Shown here piece after piece: positions 25,033 through 37,619 of a stretch of DNA of 64,000 bases (the stretch's first letter is position 1; the number at the start of each line of letters is the position of its first letter). The position numbers were made by a program, and so were the translations under genes. Source of the stretch: Piper betle (taxonomy: Eukaryota > Streptophyta > Magnoliopsida > Piperales > Piperaceae); assembly GCA_033002965.1 (NCBI GenBank), contig JAURVB010013169.1:40523-104522 (forward strand). Reading direction: 5' to 3'. The notes below the pieces were generated by a model. The model was not told where the DNA came from. It did no database searches and saw nothing but the letters and a program-made list of their open reading frames with translations.

Positions 25033-26222
25033 GTGGATTCACAACATGATTAACTTAGGGTAGAATGTGTAAAATAATATTTTTATGATAAAATAACACT
25101 AGATTAGTAGACAACTTTGAGGAGCCTTCATTTAAGAAATCTTAATTTTACGTGTCACTATCAAATTGAATGCAATTCTTTTATTGCGAATAGGGCTCCT
25201 GGATAGCCTGTTTATGATAGTTTAGAATTAAATCAAAATAAAATGACTATACATTTTTTAACCGATTGAAAAAATTGTAAATTTTAAGTGCACGGTTTTA
25301 ATCTTAAAACGACAGTAGCGTAAGCCTCTGTAGCTAATATTTTACTGATTTATCTTTTAATTTATTTTTGAATATAAAATTATGATTAAATTGATTATTA
25401 TGAATAAAAATTAATATTAATACTTTACTAAATTAAAATACATATTATTATTTCATTTTAGTAGTTGGTATAACGTAAATATACGATTTAAGTGACACCA
25501 AATTTATAATTTAGAAAGGATTTTGTAATAATAGAGACTTATTTAGTTTAAATCAAAATTTACCAATATTAATTGTTTATTGTCGTTCAAAACGGTTGAA
25601 ACTCATTAGCTGTAGATAGTAAGAAAAGCGGTAAACAGTGCACTAATAGTTAATGGTCAAGAATGTTGTAAATCGTAATGGGTAAATAATATTTTTAAAT
25701 GCCTTCAACCATACCAAAACTGTACCGCTTGCACCCCTACTAGTGATGCTCTCATTGTCTTTCTAACGAGTATAATATAACATTTATTGTTGAATTATAA
25801 AAAATAATTTATCAAACCTTCAATAAGCTATTGAGTCGAACTTTTTCTACAAAAATGCCCATAAAGTTCGAACATAATACTGAAAAAGTACTAGAGAATA
25901 TTAGCCATCCTGTATTTTATATTAAAAAAGTTTATAATGGGATTTAAAAAGCTATATATATACTCGTTTAGATGCATGCAATGTGTGGGTGTTTGACTAA
26001 CTCTTTTAAACTTTTATTTAAAAAAATTAAAATATATAACATTAAAGAATATAAAAAAATTTCCCTTTCAAATTAATTATGATAAATAAATATATAATAA
26101 TTTATAATTACAAAAACTTAGTAAAAAATATCTACGAATTCTTATTTAAAAATTTCTAAAAAATATCATTTTGTCAAGTTCAAAGTCAAATATTTATATT
26201 AAGGGTCTGTTTGGTTGGCATG
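25033..26222. other. AT-rich intergenic DNA
   Basis: No gene recognised. GGGTCTGTTTGGTTGG at about 26204 resembles the end of common plant DNA-transposon fragments but has no partner here. The target duplication AAAAT of the next element is at 26223-26227. Confidence 0.5.
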
Positions 26223-26227
26223 AAAAT

Positions 26228-29200
26228 TATAACACCCCAATTTGGTGCTGAAGAGATGGACTGAATCATAATATTATAATTTAGAAACTACTCATTTGGG
26301 TTATCATGCATAGATTTTATTAAAATGAATCTTAACCTCGGTGGAGCCTTAAGATGGACACTAGGCTTAGTTTTCATAAAATGCATGCATTATATTCTTA
26401 CTACTTAGTTTAAATGATTAGCTTAAGTCTTCTATTAGTTATATGAAGATTATGTATATATTTAAACTGTCATGGTTTCCTGTTCCACAAACCTTATGCG
26501 AGCAATAATAAAAGCATCATCAAGTATCAGGGCATCAAACCCTAATCTAGGTTGCAAAAATTGGTCGATTCCACTCGGAATCGGCCGATTTAAATTGGAT
26601 CAGATGCGATCCGTGTCATAAAATAAGATAAATTGGTCATCGGCTCAAATCAGTTCGTCATTTGGCCGATTTGAGCCAATTGTGGACGGTGATGGGGAGG
26701 TGGCGAGCGCGGTGACAAGCGACCGGGGGGAGGGGCTGGGGGGGGGCAACGACGATGGGGGGAGGATGGGGTGATGGGGATGCAGCGATAGGGGAGTGAA
26801 GGGGTGGCAGGCTGGGGCAAGGGGCGACGGGGAGGCGAAGGGCGACCAGGTGGACGGGCTGGGGGGCAACGGTGGCCGGGGAGGATGGGGAGCGGGGGTG
26901 GCGACAGGGGCCACAAGGGATGTGGCGATAGGGAGGTGACGGGGCGACAGGGTAGAGTGAGGGGCAAGGGGAGGGGGTGTGCAACAGGGAAGGGGGGGGG
27001 GTGTGGGGCGCGGTGGTGGGCGGTGGCAGGGCCGGGCTGACCCAGGGGAGGTAGGGTGAGATGGGGCAGGGCAGGGGGGAGGGGGGCGAAGTAAAGGCAG
27101 GTGGCATTCTCGTAATTAAAAGTTGACTCGACCCCAACTCGAGTCAAAAATAATAACTAACTCCAAAATAATTTAGAAAATTTTAACAAAATATGAAAAA
27201 ATATCATAAAATATAATACACGTTGTAACATAAAAATGACATGTTTTATAACTAATAACCCACCAATCTTGACTAAGTTGAAATTTTTATATACTGGCTG
27301 ATTTGGACTGATTCAACTGAACCAATTCCTGACCTATTTAGGCTGATTCAATCCGATTCAGTGACTCCCTCAAAAACCGATTCAGATCTCAATTCCGATT
27401 TTTGCAACAATGACCCTAATACCTTAACTTCATTTGGGTGTTCAAGTGATGTGAATAATAAGCTCCTCCACCCACGTTACTCTAACACACAAACAATTAC
27501 ACCCAAATACGTTTGGTGTACCTGACTTAGCTTCTCGTCATGTTCCAGGACTCTGGGGCTTATATCTGTAGACGTTGGTTAGCCTTGCCCCAAACTATTG
27601 TTGCTCCACCATAAAACATGATAATATAAGGATAAAACATACTAGCACAACCATTGTGGCATACATTCGAATCATATAAAGATCACATAGTTAGGGTACA
27701 TGCCCGTCATATAGTCACCCAAAAATACATAATCCAAAACACACAATGTAACACAGGGCCCTCGCCATCACCGCCAGTGAACTACCTGATACATGCACCC
27801 AGACCACGTCAGTAATCAAATAACAATTTGATTACCAGTCTTAATAACTATTTGTAAAACAGCAAAGTTGGCAAATGAGTACTACATTACCCATGGAAAA
27901 CTTACAAAATTTAAGAATTGCCTCACATTGGGCAGTAAGCAAACAAACTTAAACGAGTGCATGACTAATATTTAGATTGATACATATAACATTTATGCCC
28001 TCACATCATCCATATTACACCCGCCATGGTACTCGAGTGGCAAAATGAACAGTTAAGTGAGTGCCAAAAATCCTATAAATGTGATGTGTTACCCTCATAC
28101 TCCGCGCTACCTCAGGGTTGAAGAAATACTAGTGTGGTCCATACATCCCATCCGGTACACACTTTTTCTCATAAAAGCCGTAAACTTTCATATTTATACA
28201 TATAGACTTGGGGGAGGATTTAATATTTACTTTTTGGATCTTATCTTTTGAAAACTATCAAGGGGTCTCAACTTTGAAGTTTTATTAAACACGTGTAAAA
28301 AACATGGCTAAATAGCTTGACATCGATAGGATTCGATGCTGTCCTATGCCTTAAACGCGGTTAAACTGGACACGCAGGGAGTCAAGTAAAGATGAAGCAA
28401 AGGGAGAGTCTTGCGAACATGGAGAAGTAGATCTGCATATTCTAATCGGTGAGCTCACCTGCGATACCTAGCACATAGATGGAACCAAGTAAGTGTCGGG
28501 TCACATTGGTATGCAAAATGAGGCAAAGCTTTCATACAAACTTAGCACTTAAAGCATTACTTAATTATCTTAATTATATCCTAAGAAAAGTGTTATACCT
28601 TATTAGGCACGTAATTAAGGTTTTGGTTTCGTGTTTACATTGCGGACTTTAATCAATTATAAAGTTTTAATTGGGCTAACCAGACAACAAATGGGCTGAA
28701 ATTTGGAGGTGTGGGCCCTTACACTCTATGGTTCATAGGTAAATTCCACCATGGTTGGTCTATGGGCCAATCAAGAGGAACAAGGCCAACTAAGCTTGGC
28801 CCTAAGTTACTAGAATAGTGTTCCTGGGCTGCGCACTAATTTTGTAATAGTTTGTTCATGGGCTAGAGGAGTCCAAATGGGCTTAGGTCAGTGGGCCTAG
28901 TTAGCTAATGCACGGAGCTTGAGCCAATTATATTTAGGGCCAATTTACTTTGTAAATGGGCCTAAGCGGATTTTAAAATTTGGGTTACTAGATGGGCTAT
29001 TCCTATAGCTATCTGAACCCTAACAACTTGAAAATTCACAAATAAAATTGGGAACTACCTAAATGGCCCAAAACCAATAACTTATTTTAAACTAATTTAC
29101 AACTTGAGTGAAAAAATAAGGGTTTTCACCCTACACCGTCCATGTAAACACCTACAAAACATACCTAGATGATTTTAATCGAGTTCAAAAATTTATATCT

Positions 29201-30538
29201 TTAAATTATACATTTAGTGGAGAATCATATATTTTTACCAAATTTTATTAGGAGAAAGTTGGTTGCTTATCATGTAACACAATCACTAATCATGCTCATA
29301 GTCACAAATAGCACAACGAACATAAGGTGTACTTTGGGGGTGATGTTCATCATTATTTAGTAGCTAGATTAAGCTTAAAATTTTATTGCATACTCCTATC
29401 ATCACCATGGACAAAATAACATATTGTACATCAACAGATCCTACAAGGTCAAAGAGTAAAAATTAGAGAAAGGGAAGCTTATGACACTGTAACACCTTTC
29501 CTAAATTTTTACCCTCATACATGCAAATTCTAGGGCATGACAAGGAAAACACCTAACACAAAAGTTGTAGATCTATATGTTATGAGTGTAAAAAATAAGA
29601 ATCATGCAAATATAAGATCAGAGTGCCAAGATATGATTTTTATACTGAAACAATGCAAATCATTGGCCTACATGCATTATAAAATGCATGTCTATTTATT
29701 TACATAACCAAATAAACGAGTACTCAAAATGCTCCTAAAAGGCAGATCTACATGACAAAAATATCATAAAAATGAAATCACACAAAACTATAAGCGATAC
29801 ACATAAAAAAACCAGCAACAAGTGCAATACAAACCTGAAACTAATAGGGGAAGACTAAAGGGAGGTCTTTTGAGGTATCCAATCCGAAAGCTAGCCACCC
29901 TAGGAAGCTAGAAAGGAGAAGAAGTGTGTTTGGAGCTCCAAGGAGGAAGAAGAAGGCTAGGGAGAGGAGAAAATGGTCGTTGGAGGTGAGGAGGGAAGGA
30001 GAAATAGTGAAAGGGTGAAGGAAGGGATGAGTTTTATATAAAAAAAGAGGTGGTTGGCTTATTGATATCATAGGAATGGGTGTCATACCCAAAGAGGTAT
30101 GAGTTGGATTATAGAAATAGGTAGCTAAAGAGATATGATTTGGGTTAGCTCAAGAGGTATGGGTTGGATTAGCCCAAAACAAAAAAACATACGATTTTTA
30201 CCTTAAAGCGATCTGGCCAGCGTCGTGGATTGCACTGCAGGTCCCAAAAGGGAGGTTAGGACTGTTTGAAAGGGTTATTAAACACACGGCATACATGCAA
30301 AAGACAAGCAAGGGACACGGTCCTGGCATCTAACTACATGCGACTTGATTGGACCAAACATGAAAAATTCAGGCGTGTAGCATCCAAACAAGTGTATCAA
30401 ACACCAAAGGAGCCTAAGGCCAAACAAACATACACCATACCATATACAAACCACAGCAAGAAGGGCCTAACCTTAGTAACCCAATTCTGATAGCAACTAA
30501 CCTGACAGTCTAACCGGGCAGACAACCTATGTTTTACA
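26228..30538 (-). mobile_element. 3' LTR of the 16.3-kb Ty3 element
   Basis: On the minus strand it runs from TGTAAAACATAGGTTG (30538) to GGGGTGTTATA (26228): 4.3 kb including an 866-bp DNA element. Over 29610-29730 versus 41690-41820 I counted 21 differences in about 117 aligned positions against the other LTR, so the element is old. Short ORFs (28057-28251, 29841-30092) are incidental. Confidence 0.82.
26547..27412. mobile_element. hAT-like inverted-repeat element carrying an LTR-derived segment
   Basis: It is flanked by a perfect 8-bp duplication ACCCTAAT (26539-26546 and 27413-27420), the hAT target size. Ends are CTAGGTTGCAAAAATTGG and, on the other strand, CATTGTTGCAAAAATCGG. Inside are further inverted GATTC/GAATCGG motifs, a G-rich block (26690-27100) and TTGACTCGACCCCAACTCGA, then AATGACATGTTTTATAACTA and ATAACCCACC. 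These last motifs are the same module, in the same order, as in the long solo LTRs. No transposase. Proline- and glycine-rich ORFs in the G-rich block are artefacts. Confidence 0.75.
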
Positions 30539-30553
30539 ACTTCCCCCACTTAG
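30539..30553 (-). promoter_or_regulatory. Polypurine tract of the Ty3 element
   Basis: On the minus strand CTAAGTGGGGGAAGT lies directly before the LTR start TGTAAAAC. It primes plus-strand cDNA synthesis. The same tract, little changed, is at 10766-10780. Confidence 0.75.
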
Positions 30554-30799
30554 AAAAATTCCTTCTTGGAGTCCTAATGAGTTACACAGGCAAAAACACA
30601 CTACATCACATAACACACAACATACAATAGCACTAAACAAAAAACACAGAAGGGTGCTAGTACCTTGAGTTATCGTCCTTCATAGGGAAGAGTTTGGGGA
30701 AACGCTGCCCATATCGTCCTCACGCTCCCAAGTGGCCTCCTTAACACCCTGTCACGACCAAAGTACCTTCACCAAAGGCACTCCTTTCCTACGGAGAGT

Positions 30800-32050
30800 C
30801 CTTATAGACTGATTGAGAATCTACCTAGCCTCCTCCTTGTAGGATAGGTCGGGGATCGGACATTGAGCTCCTCATACTGAAGTTGGTGTGATCTGTTGGG
30901 CAGGTAGTTCTTAAGCATATATACGTGGAACACTGGATGCATTGCTGTTAGACAGGGTGGGAGTGCAAGCTTGTATACAACCTTGTATGCAACCTCGCCA
31001 ACTCGTCTTAACACCTTGTATGGGCTAATATACCTTCGACTCAGTTTGCCCCACCTCCCAAAATGCTCACCTCTTTAGTTAGTGAGACTTTCAGGAAAAC
31101 GCAATCCTCAGGGGCAAAATTATCTATTATCTATATAAGCTCTTTGTCTATCTTGAGTTGCCAAAAGCCTCAGCTTGATCAACTTAACAGCCCTTTGAGA
31201 GTTATAAAGGAACTTTGGGCCTACTATTACCAGCTCACCGACCTCAAGCCAACATGACATTGATCTATACGGCCTGCCATACTATACCTCGAAGAGTGCC
31301 ATCCCTATGTTGGCCTGGTAGTTGTTTTTTATATGCAAACTCCACCACGGGAAGGTGCTCCTCCCATGATCCACCAAAGTCTATCACACACGACTGGAGC
31401 ACCTCCCATGATCCACCAAAGTCTATCACACACGACTGGAGCAAGTTCTCCATAGAACCTAATTTGTCCTCTTGGACTGGCTGTCAGTTTGTGGATGATA
31501 GGTTGTATTGAACTTAATCTTTGTACCAAGTTATTGCTAGAATGATCTCCATAAGGAAGAGGTGAATCTCAGGTCCCTATCTTATACATCCCTAGGAACT
31601 CCATGGAGTTTGATAATTTGATCCTTGTATAATCTGACTAATGTAGGCATGGGATAGGTCATACAAATTGGTATAAAGTATGTTTATTTCGTCAACCTAT
31701 TAACGACAACCCATACTGTATCCATCTGTCACCTGGAAGGGGGTAGATGTGTAACAAAGTTGCACGTGATGCAATCCCACTTTCACTTTAGCAGTGGTAA
31801 TGGTAGCAACAAACTGCCCGATCTCTGGTGCTTGATCTTACCCTGCTAATAGACAATACATCACGATACAGTGTCGAGGATGTCCTTCTTCATCCCTGGC
31901 CACCAATAAGAACAACACAAGTCATGATACATTTTCACGAAGCCTAGGTGCATTGTGAATCTCGAATGATGCGCTTTGTGAGGAATGTCCTTATGCAATC
32001 CAGAAAACTCAACAACATATGCCACATATAATAGTCCTCTCATTCAGTAC
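30800..32050 (-). pseudogene. Ty3 integrase (zinc, core and C-terminal regions), decayed
   Basis: In minus-strand order: HKAHHSRFTMHLGFVKMYHD then YWWPGMKKDI (about 31870-31990) is the HHCC zinc-binding region. LQSCVIDFGGSWE and EEHLPVVEFAYKKQ (31300-31450) are from the end of the catalytic core. RRVGEVAYKVVYKLALPP, MHPVFHVYMLKNYL and SHQL (30840-31010) form the C-terminal domain, in the pattern typical of plant chromoviruses. Stops and frameshifts separate them. A 42-bp exact tandem duplication lies in the core. No chromodomain was recognised between this and the LTR. Confidence 0.85.
31360..31443 (-). repeat. Exact 42-bp tandem duplication in integrase
   Basis: Units 31360-31401 and 31402-31443 are identical and encode a repeated 14-residue LQSCVIDFGGSWE(V/E). 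It is in frame, and identical despite heavy decay around it, so it arose late. Confidence 0.95.
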
Positions 32051-32179
32051 AAATCATCTACCTTTCTAAACAACCCAGAATAAGTCCCCTAAAGGAACCA
32101 CTGCTCTAACAACTGATCAACTGTATGTGCCTATCTAATAGGATTTGTCATAGTCAGACTAATTGTCTGCAAAGCAAAC

Positions 32180-32640
32180 TTCAAATGTGTCTTGTGCTTC
32201 TCTTTGGACCTCGAGTAAATTTGGATATCGTTTACAAATGCAATCACAAACTAGTCCAAGTATAGCTGGAATACCCAGTTCATGACATCCATGAACGCTG
32301 CTGGTGCGCTAGTTAGCCTGAAAGGCATGACTAAGAACACACAGTGCCCATACCAAGTCTTAAAAGTTGTCTTCAATATATCCTCCTCTTGTATCCTCAA
32401 TTGATGGTAGCCTGGTCGAAGATCAATCTTCGAATACAAAGTAGCTCCTACAAGCTATTCAAACAAATAATCTATTTTTGGGAGGGACAACAGTTCTTGA
32501 CGTAACCTTGTTGAGCATTTTGTAGTCAATGCACAACCTCATGCTACCATTCTTTTTCTTGACAAAGTGGACTGGAGTGAGTGTCCCAAGGTGAGACACT
32601 CAGTCTGATGAAGCCTTGCTCCAATTGCTCTTATCAGACT
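32180..32640 (-). pseudogene. Ty3 reverse transcriptase palm/fingers, decayed
   Basis: The minus strand gives [70 protein letters not shown], and then the catalytic-box region as FVIAFVNDIQIYS. The usual Y/F-x-D-D reads FVND, so one catalytic Asp is lost, and a stop precedes it. Sequence then passes from LKFALQTI almost directly to the integrase zinc region, so most of the RNase H segment is deleted. Confidence 0.85.
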
Positions 32641-32836
32641 GAGTAGGTGCCATCTAATATGGTGCTCTATGGATAGGTGCGGTACCAAGAACCAAATCAA
32701 TAGTGAACTCCACCTCTCTGGCATATTATAATCTAGGCACCTCATTTGGGAAGACATCTACAAACTTACTTACCACTCAAATCTGTGTCAACTCTGGTGC
32801 TGACTGATTTGGTGTAGCCACAATAGTGGCAGGGAA
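32641..32836 (-). pseudogene. Ty3 pol linker between protease and RT
   Basis: This belongs to the polyprotein upstream of RT and ends at GGGAA (32832-32836), the target duplication of the inserted solo LTR; the reading continues at 40222. No distinct domain is visible. Confidence 0.5.
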
Positions 32837-33396
32837 TGTAAACCGGTGACTCGAGTCAGAATTTGACAATAGCGAACCAGTCGATTCAACTGTCGATTCA
32901 AGTTGAGTGAGTTTCATAAATAGCGTACTGAGCCGAGGCCAGTCGGGAGTTATGAGCGATGATACCTAAGTATATAATGATAAAGTCAGAAAGATGGTGA
33001 GAAATAAGTTATCAGAGTACATGAAAGTATGTAGTATATATATTTTTTCTGCACTTGTTCATAGAGTTATTTTGAGGTCGAATAACGCATTATGACATGT
33101 TATAGAGTAGTTTGAGTGGGCTATTAGTTATAGAAGATGTCATTGTGGTGTTATGCTGTCTATAATATTTTATAGGATTTCCCCTAATTTTCTAGATTTT
33201 TTAAAGATTTATTATGAGTTAGTTTTTATTTTTAAATTGAATCAGAGTAAAGTCAACTTTTATCTACGAAATTACCACCGACCACCACCACAACCTTTTC
33301 TTCCTCCCCAAACCCCAATCGCCACTGTGCTGACCTGATTTGCATTATCGATGCCGCCTCCGGCTCCCCCCACCACCGATCGACTCTGCTGGTCAC

Positions 33397-34566
33397 TGTT
33401 CGAATAATTTTAATAGCATGCAAGTGTACATGGTCGTAACAAGTAATATAATGATAAATCGAGTATCGTCCCACAGGGAGATAAATTTCCTTAAATTAAT
33501 TAAAGAAAATAAAATTAAGAACAAAACAAAAATAATTAACTTAACAGAATCTAAATACTAACTTTAAATTAAAAGCGAAGTCAAAATTATAAAACTCGTT
33601 CTAGAGTCGAATTTCCCTTAACATGATTTTAATCTTCATCAAATTTTACTCTTATCTTTTATTCCCTCAGATTGTCGATCTAGGATAATTATATGACATG
33701 GTGGCTCCCGCTCCTTCATGCTTCTATTATTTTGCCTCAATTTCTACCTCCCGGTGATAATTGATTAATCAACAAAATAATGCATTAAGATTTGCCTTAC
33801 AATCGCATACGGTGTTGTGTATCTTCCGACCACAACGACAAACAAGTCAAAAGACTCGTCGTATGATGAATTATCAATGACTAATCTAATTAATTTCTCC
33901 CGAAATCTAATTAAACCTCATGATCTAAGAAATAGGTGATCAATCTATTCTTAGCATTTAGAACATGATAATTCAAACGATCCGATTGAATAAAAGAGTA
34001 AGAGCTTGAAATGAATTTAATTAAATCATGTTAAGTTCCATTCTTCTCTAGAACGAAATATAAAACTACTCCATAATAAAAATAAAAAACAATATAAAGA
34101 AAAACAATATAAAGAAGAAACTAACTTTTATTACGAAAGAGAAAGAAATTACAAAAACTAAAACTACTACTTCTACTACAATTTGAAGCTAAGAGATGAG
34201 ATATGATGAACAACAAATGACCACCCCTTTATATAGAAGTGGAGATACAAGAATTCAAAGAGAGTGTTCACAAATTGATGTACTCTAATTAATTATAATG
34301 TCCCTTCAAGTTTCCAACTGTTCGACTCCATTGAACACCATGAATTGTAGCCATTGGGTGGAGCCAAGTGTCATGACCAATCAAATCCAAAGCTTAATTT
34401 ATTCATCTTTTTCTGCATTAAAACATCAAAGTTAAGCATATATAATAAAATATTAATTAACTAGAATATAATGAAAAATATCACTAAATTAATAATGTTT
34501 ATACCCGAGAAGTACAAAATCATATTAAAAACATTGGGAAATATTATATATTTTAAACACTTAACA
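33397..34566 (-). mobile_element. LTR-like insertion, family X (complete, 1170 bp)
   Basis: It is bounded by GTCAC (33392-33396 and 34567-34571). On the minus strand it starts TGTTAAGTGTTTAAAATAT, has a TATA box CTATATAAAGG (about 34236-34226), and ends TTAAAATTATTCGAACA. TG...CA ends plus 5-bp duplications fit a solo LTR. Near its end it has TCCCTGTGGGACGATACTCG and ACGACCATGTACACTTGC, phrases common near the 5' end of Athila/Tat-type Ty3 elements. A truncated relative is at 18521-19368. No coding sequence. Confidence 0.82.
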
Positions 34567-37500
34567 GTCACCACCAGAACATAGGCAACCATTTCCTCTG
34601 TTGTCTGGTTATCGCCTAACTTCCACGACGTGACGAAGCAGCAACAACCGCACCATGCTCCCATCGCCAGTGACCATCGCCATTGCAGCAGCCACTGCCT
34701 TGACATTGCTGTCCCTCCCATGACCTTCCCCGATCGAAGTAGAGCCCAACGCCACCCATATCAGCTTGATCTCCGCACCCCACCTCATAGTTTTTGCCCT
34801 TTTTTGGTGATCCACTACCGCATCTGACCATGTCATCCCCGTAGACACGTCTGGCTCCCTGAGCCAGTGCCAACGGTACCCCATACCACCACCAGCAACA
34901 GTCACCAAAAAACCGTCGGAAAGTCATTGGAAAACTGTCAAAAACCACCGAAAGACTGTATTCACCGGAATTCACAGGATCTTCCAGCAAACTCATCTAG
35001 TCAAACCCGATCAAACTTTGAACTCCGTCGAGCGCCAATTCGAGCTCTGAGACACGTGACTGAACCCTAACTAGCCGTCGATTGCCGTCGATCATCATTG
35101 TTGACTACGCGATGTATAATTACCTTCGATTTAATTAATGAAAATTGATGATTGTTAGCATGACATGTTAGGATTGATTAATTGTTGTGATGAATGCCTG
35201 ATTGTGAATGAAGTGATGACTTGCATTATTTGATTGATAATGAATGAATGTTAGTGATCTAATTAAGTAAATTAAATTTGAGCATGCTAATTGACTGTAA
35301 TGTAACTTTGAAAAACATAATAAAATCGGTGTGAATGGGATGAGCTAAGGATATTCTTATAGTGATGAGGGTTGTTGATTGTTGAGGGATGATGATTGTG
35401 TTGTGAGTGTGGTCTTCTTGATTAGTTTGATGCATCATTCTGTAAAGACCGTGAAAAAAAAGAGGATGCGGATGCGGTTCAGGAAGGACCAAACGTGTTA
35501 TATATATATATTTTACCCGGTTAAGTCTACCCGGTTAAATATTTTATTCTTTACCCGGTTACCCGTTTAAAGGAATAAAATACGGGTGTTGGTGTGTTTC
35601 CACAAACCCTAGCCGTCATTTCATTTTATAAAGGACATCCTCCACCCTAGCCTTCATTCGCATTCTCTTCTCCGCTTCCTTGCCAGCGTATCTTCTTCCT
35701 TACTGAGGTATTCTTCCTATCTCCCTCTTCTTAATTTTCTTGCATGCATATTTTAATTTGATAATAAGCTTTATAATTGTGAGGATTAAAGTTTAAAATC
35801 AACAAGAAAGAAACTACACAAAAATTAAAATTTAATTCAGCCAACGAGTCCCCTGTTTTGGCGAGATGGGGAAGCACAGGCAAGGTCGTTGGGAGTCGGT
35901 GGCGAGGGTTGTTCCAACGTCGGAAGATGATCCTACTCTCTTCGTCGATCAGTGTAGGGTCGATCTCATATGTGTGGATGTCGCCATGGGGTTATAAATG
36001 GCCAAAAATAGAAGACAGCGGCAAAAACAGGGGCGACGGCGGTGGGGGAAGAAATCCGGCTGTCCTAGGTGGCGACGGGTTCTAATATGGTCGGGGAAGG
36101 TAGATAAGTGGTTGAGGGTGACGAGGTGACCACCCAATTGAGGCGGCGACGCTCACCGGTGGTGGAATCGCCGATGCAAGCGCGCCACTAGGCAGGTGAT
36201 GTGGGCGTCGACACGGCTAGAAGACGGTCGGAGTTAGCTGGGGTGACACCGCAACGACAAGGCAGTGCTGGTCGGAGACGATTGACGGGCACCGGAGGTG
36301 GTTGGCGGCCGCAGTGGCGGCTGGAGGGCGCCGGGAGTCAGGAACAGAGCATGCCGGAGAAGAAGAAGGGAAAAAATTACCTTCGGTGGCAAACTTGTAA
36401 ATAATGCTTGACTCGACATAGCTCGGGTTAAATAATAATACCAAATCTTAAATAACACCTGACTCAATACCGACTCGAGTTAAAAATAATTCGAACTTGT
36501 AATAAATCTTTAAAAAATAATTATTTTAATGGGTTATGGGTAAAGTTACTAAAATAACTAATTATTGTATGAAATCGCCATGAGTAATAAAAACACGGTA
36601 ATGACAAATGATCGATAATTAATTGGTGTAATTCAAGCGATTAAGTTAAATTGGAGGGTATAAGTAATTAATAAAATAAATATTTTACCTTTACCATATT
36701 AAATTTAATATTAGGTAAATAGAGTGATTATTTTAATAACGAGTCAGCAATGTAGAAAATGAGTTATTAAACTATAGTCGGGTAGCAATCACTCGCGTCG
36801 AACCTAGATAGCATAATGAAAATAAATAAAGTTCGAAACTTTATTGAGTCGAATAATTTAAATTAATTGTATTAATAGTATTTTTGAATAATACAAATTA
36901 TTTTAAATAATTTAATCGATCAACTTAATTAATTAAATTGCTATAAATTATAGTATCAATTAAAAAATTATAATCGTAAACTAAATCTTCAAGATCGGGG
37001 TTAAGTAATTATCATCACAAAGGAAAATTAAATAATTGTTAATTAGTAATAATTATTTTATCCATTGTTAAGTATTAATTATGATTTAGATAATTAATTT
37101 AAAATGTGAAGTAGGACTTAAATGATTATGTCACAGGGATAATTAATTGTCTCACTAGATTTGTTGATAATTTAATATTTAATTGTTTTGAAAATGATAT
37201 ATATATTAGATATTTAGTTGTATGCATTCCTACGTGAATAAAATTATACTTATGTATAATTTTATATTCTCGATCAGATTAGGATCGTTGGTTGCAGCGG
37301 CGAGTTCGAAATATCCAGGTCCGTGTAGTCATTTGAAATCTTGTACTTTCCCTTGTTGGCAGCCTGGTCGGCCTTAGCCCAGATTCAACCACCATGCGCT
37401 GTAACGCAATCGGGGTCAAGGAATTTACTCAATCCCACATGGGGCCACGCCTTTAAAATTAATATGTGTGTTCGTATAATTATTTGAAATGTTATATTGT

Positions 37501-37619
37501 CTGTATAATTAATTGGAATGTTGTATTGTCTGTATCATTATTTGAAATGTTATATTTTCCCAAACTGGTATAACTATATAAAATGTTGTATTTTCCCAAA
37601 TTAGTAGCCTTTGTCGACA

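Noticed and set aside
26204..26227. GGGTCTGTTTGGTTGG as the end of a MITE
   Set aside because: A common plant transposon-end phrase, but no partner end could be found nearby.
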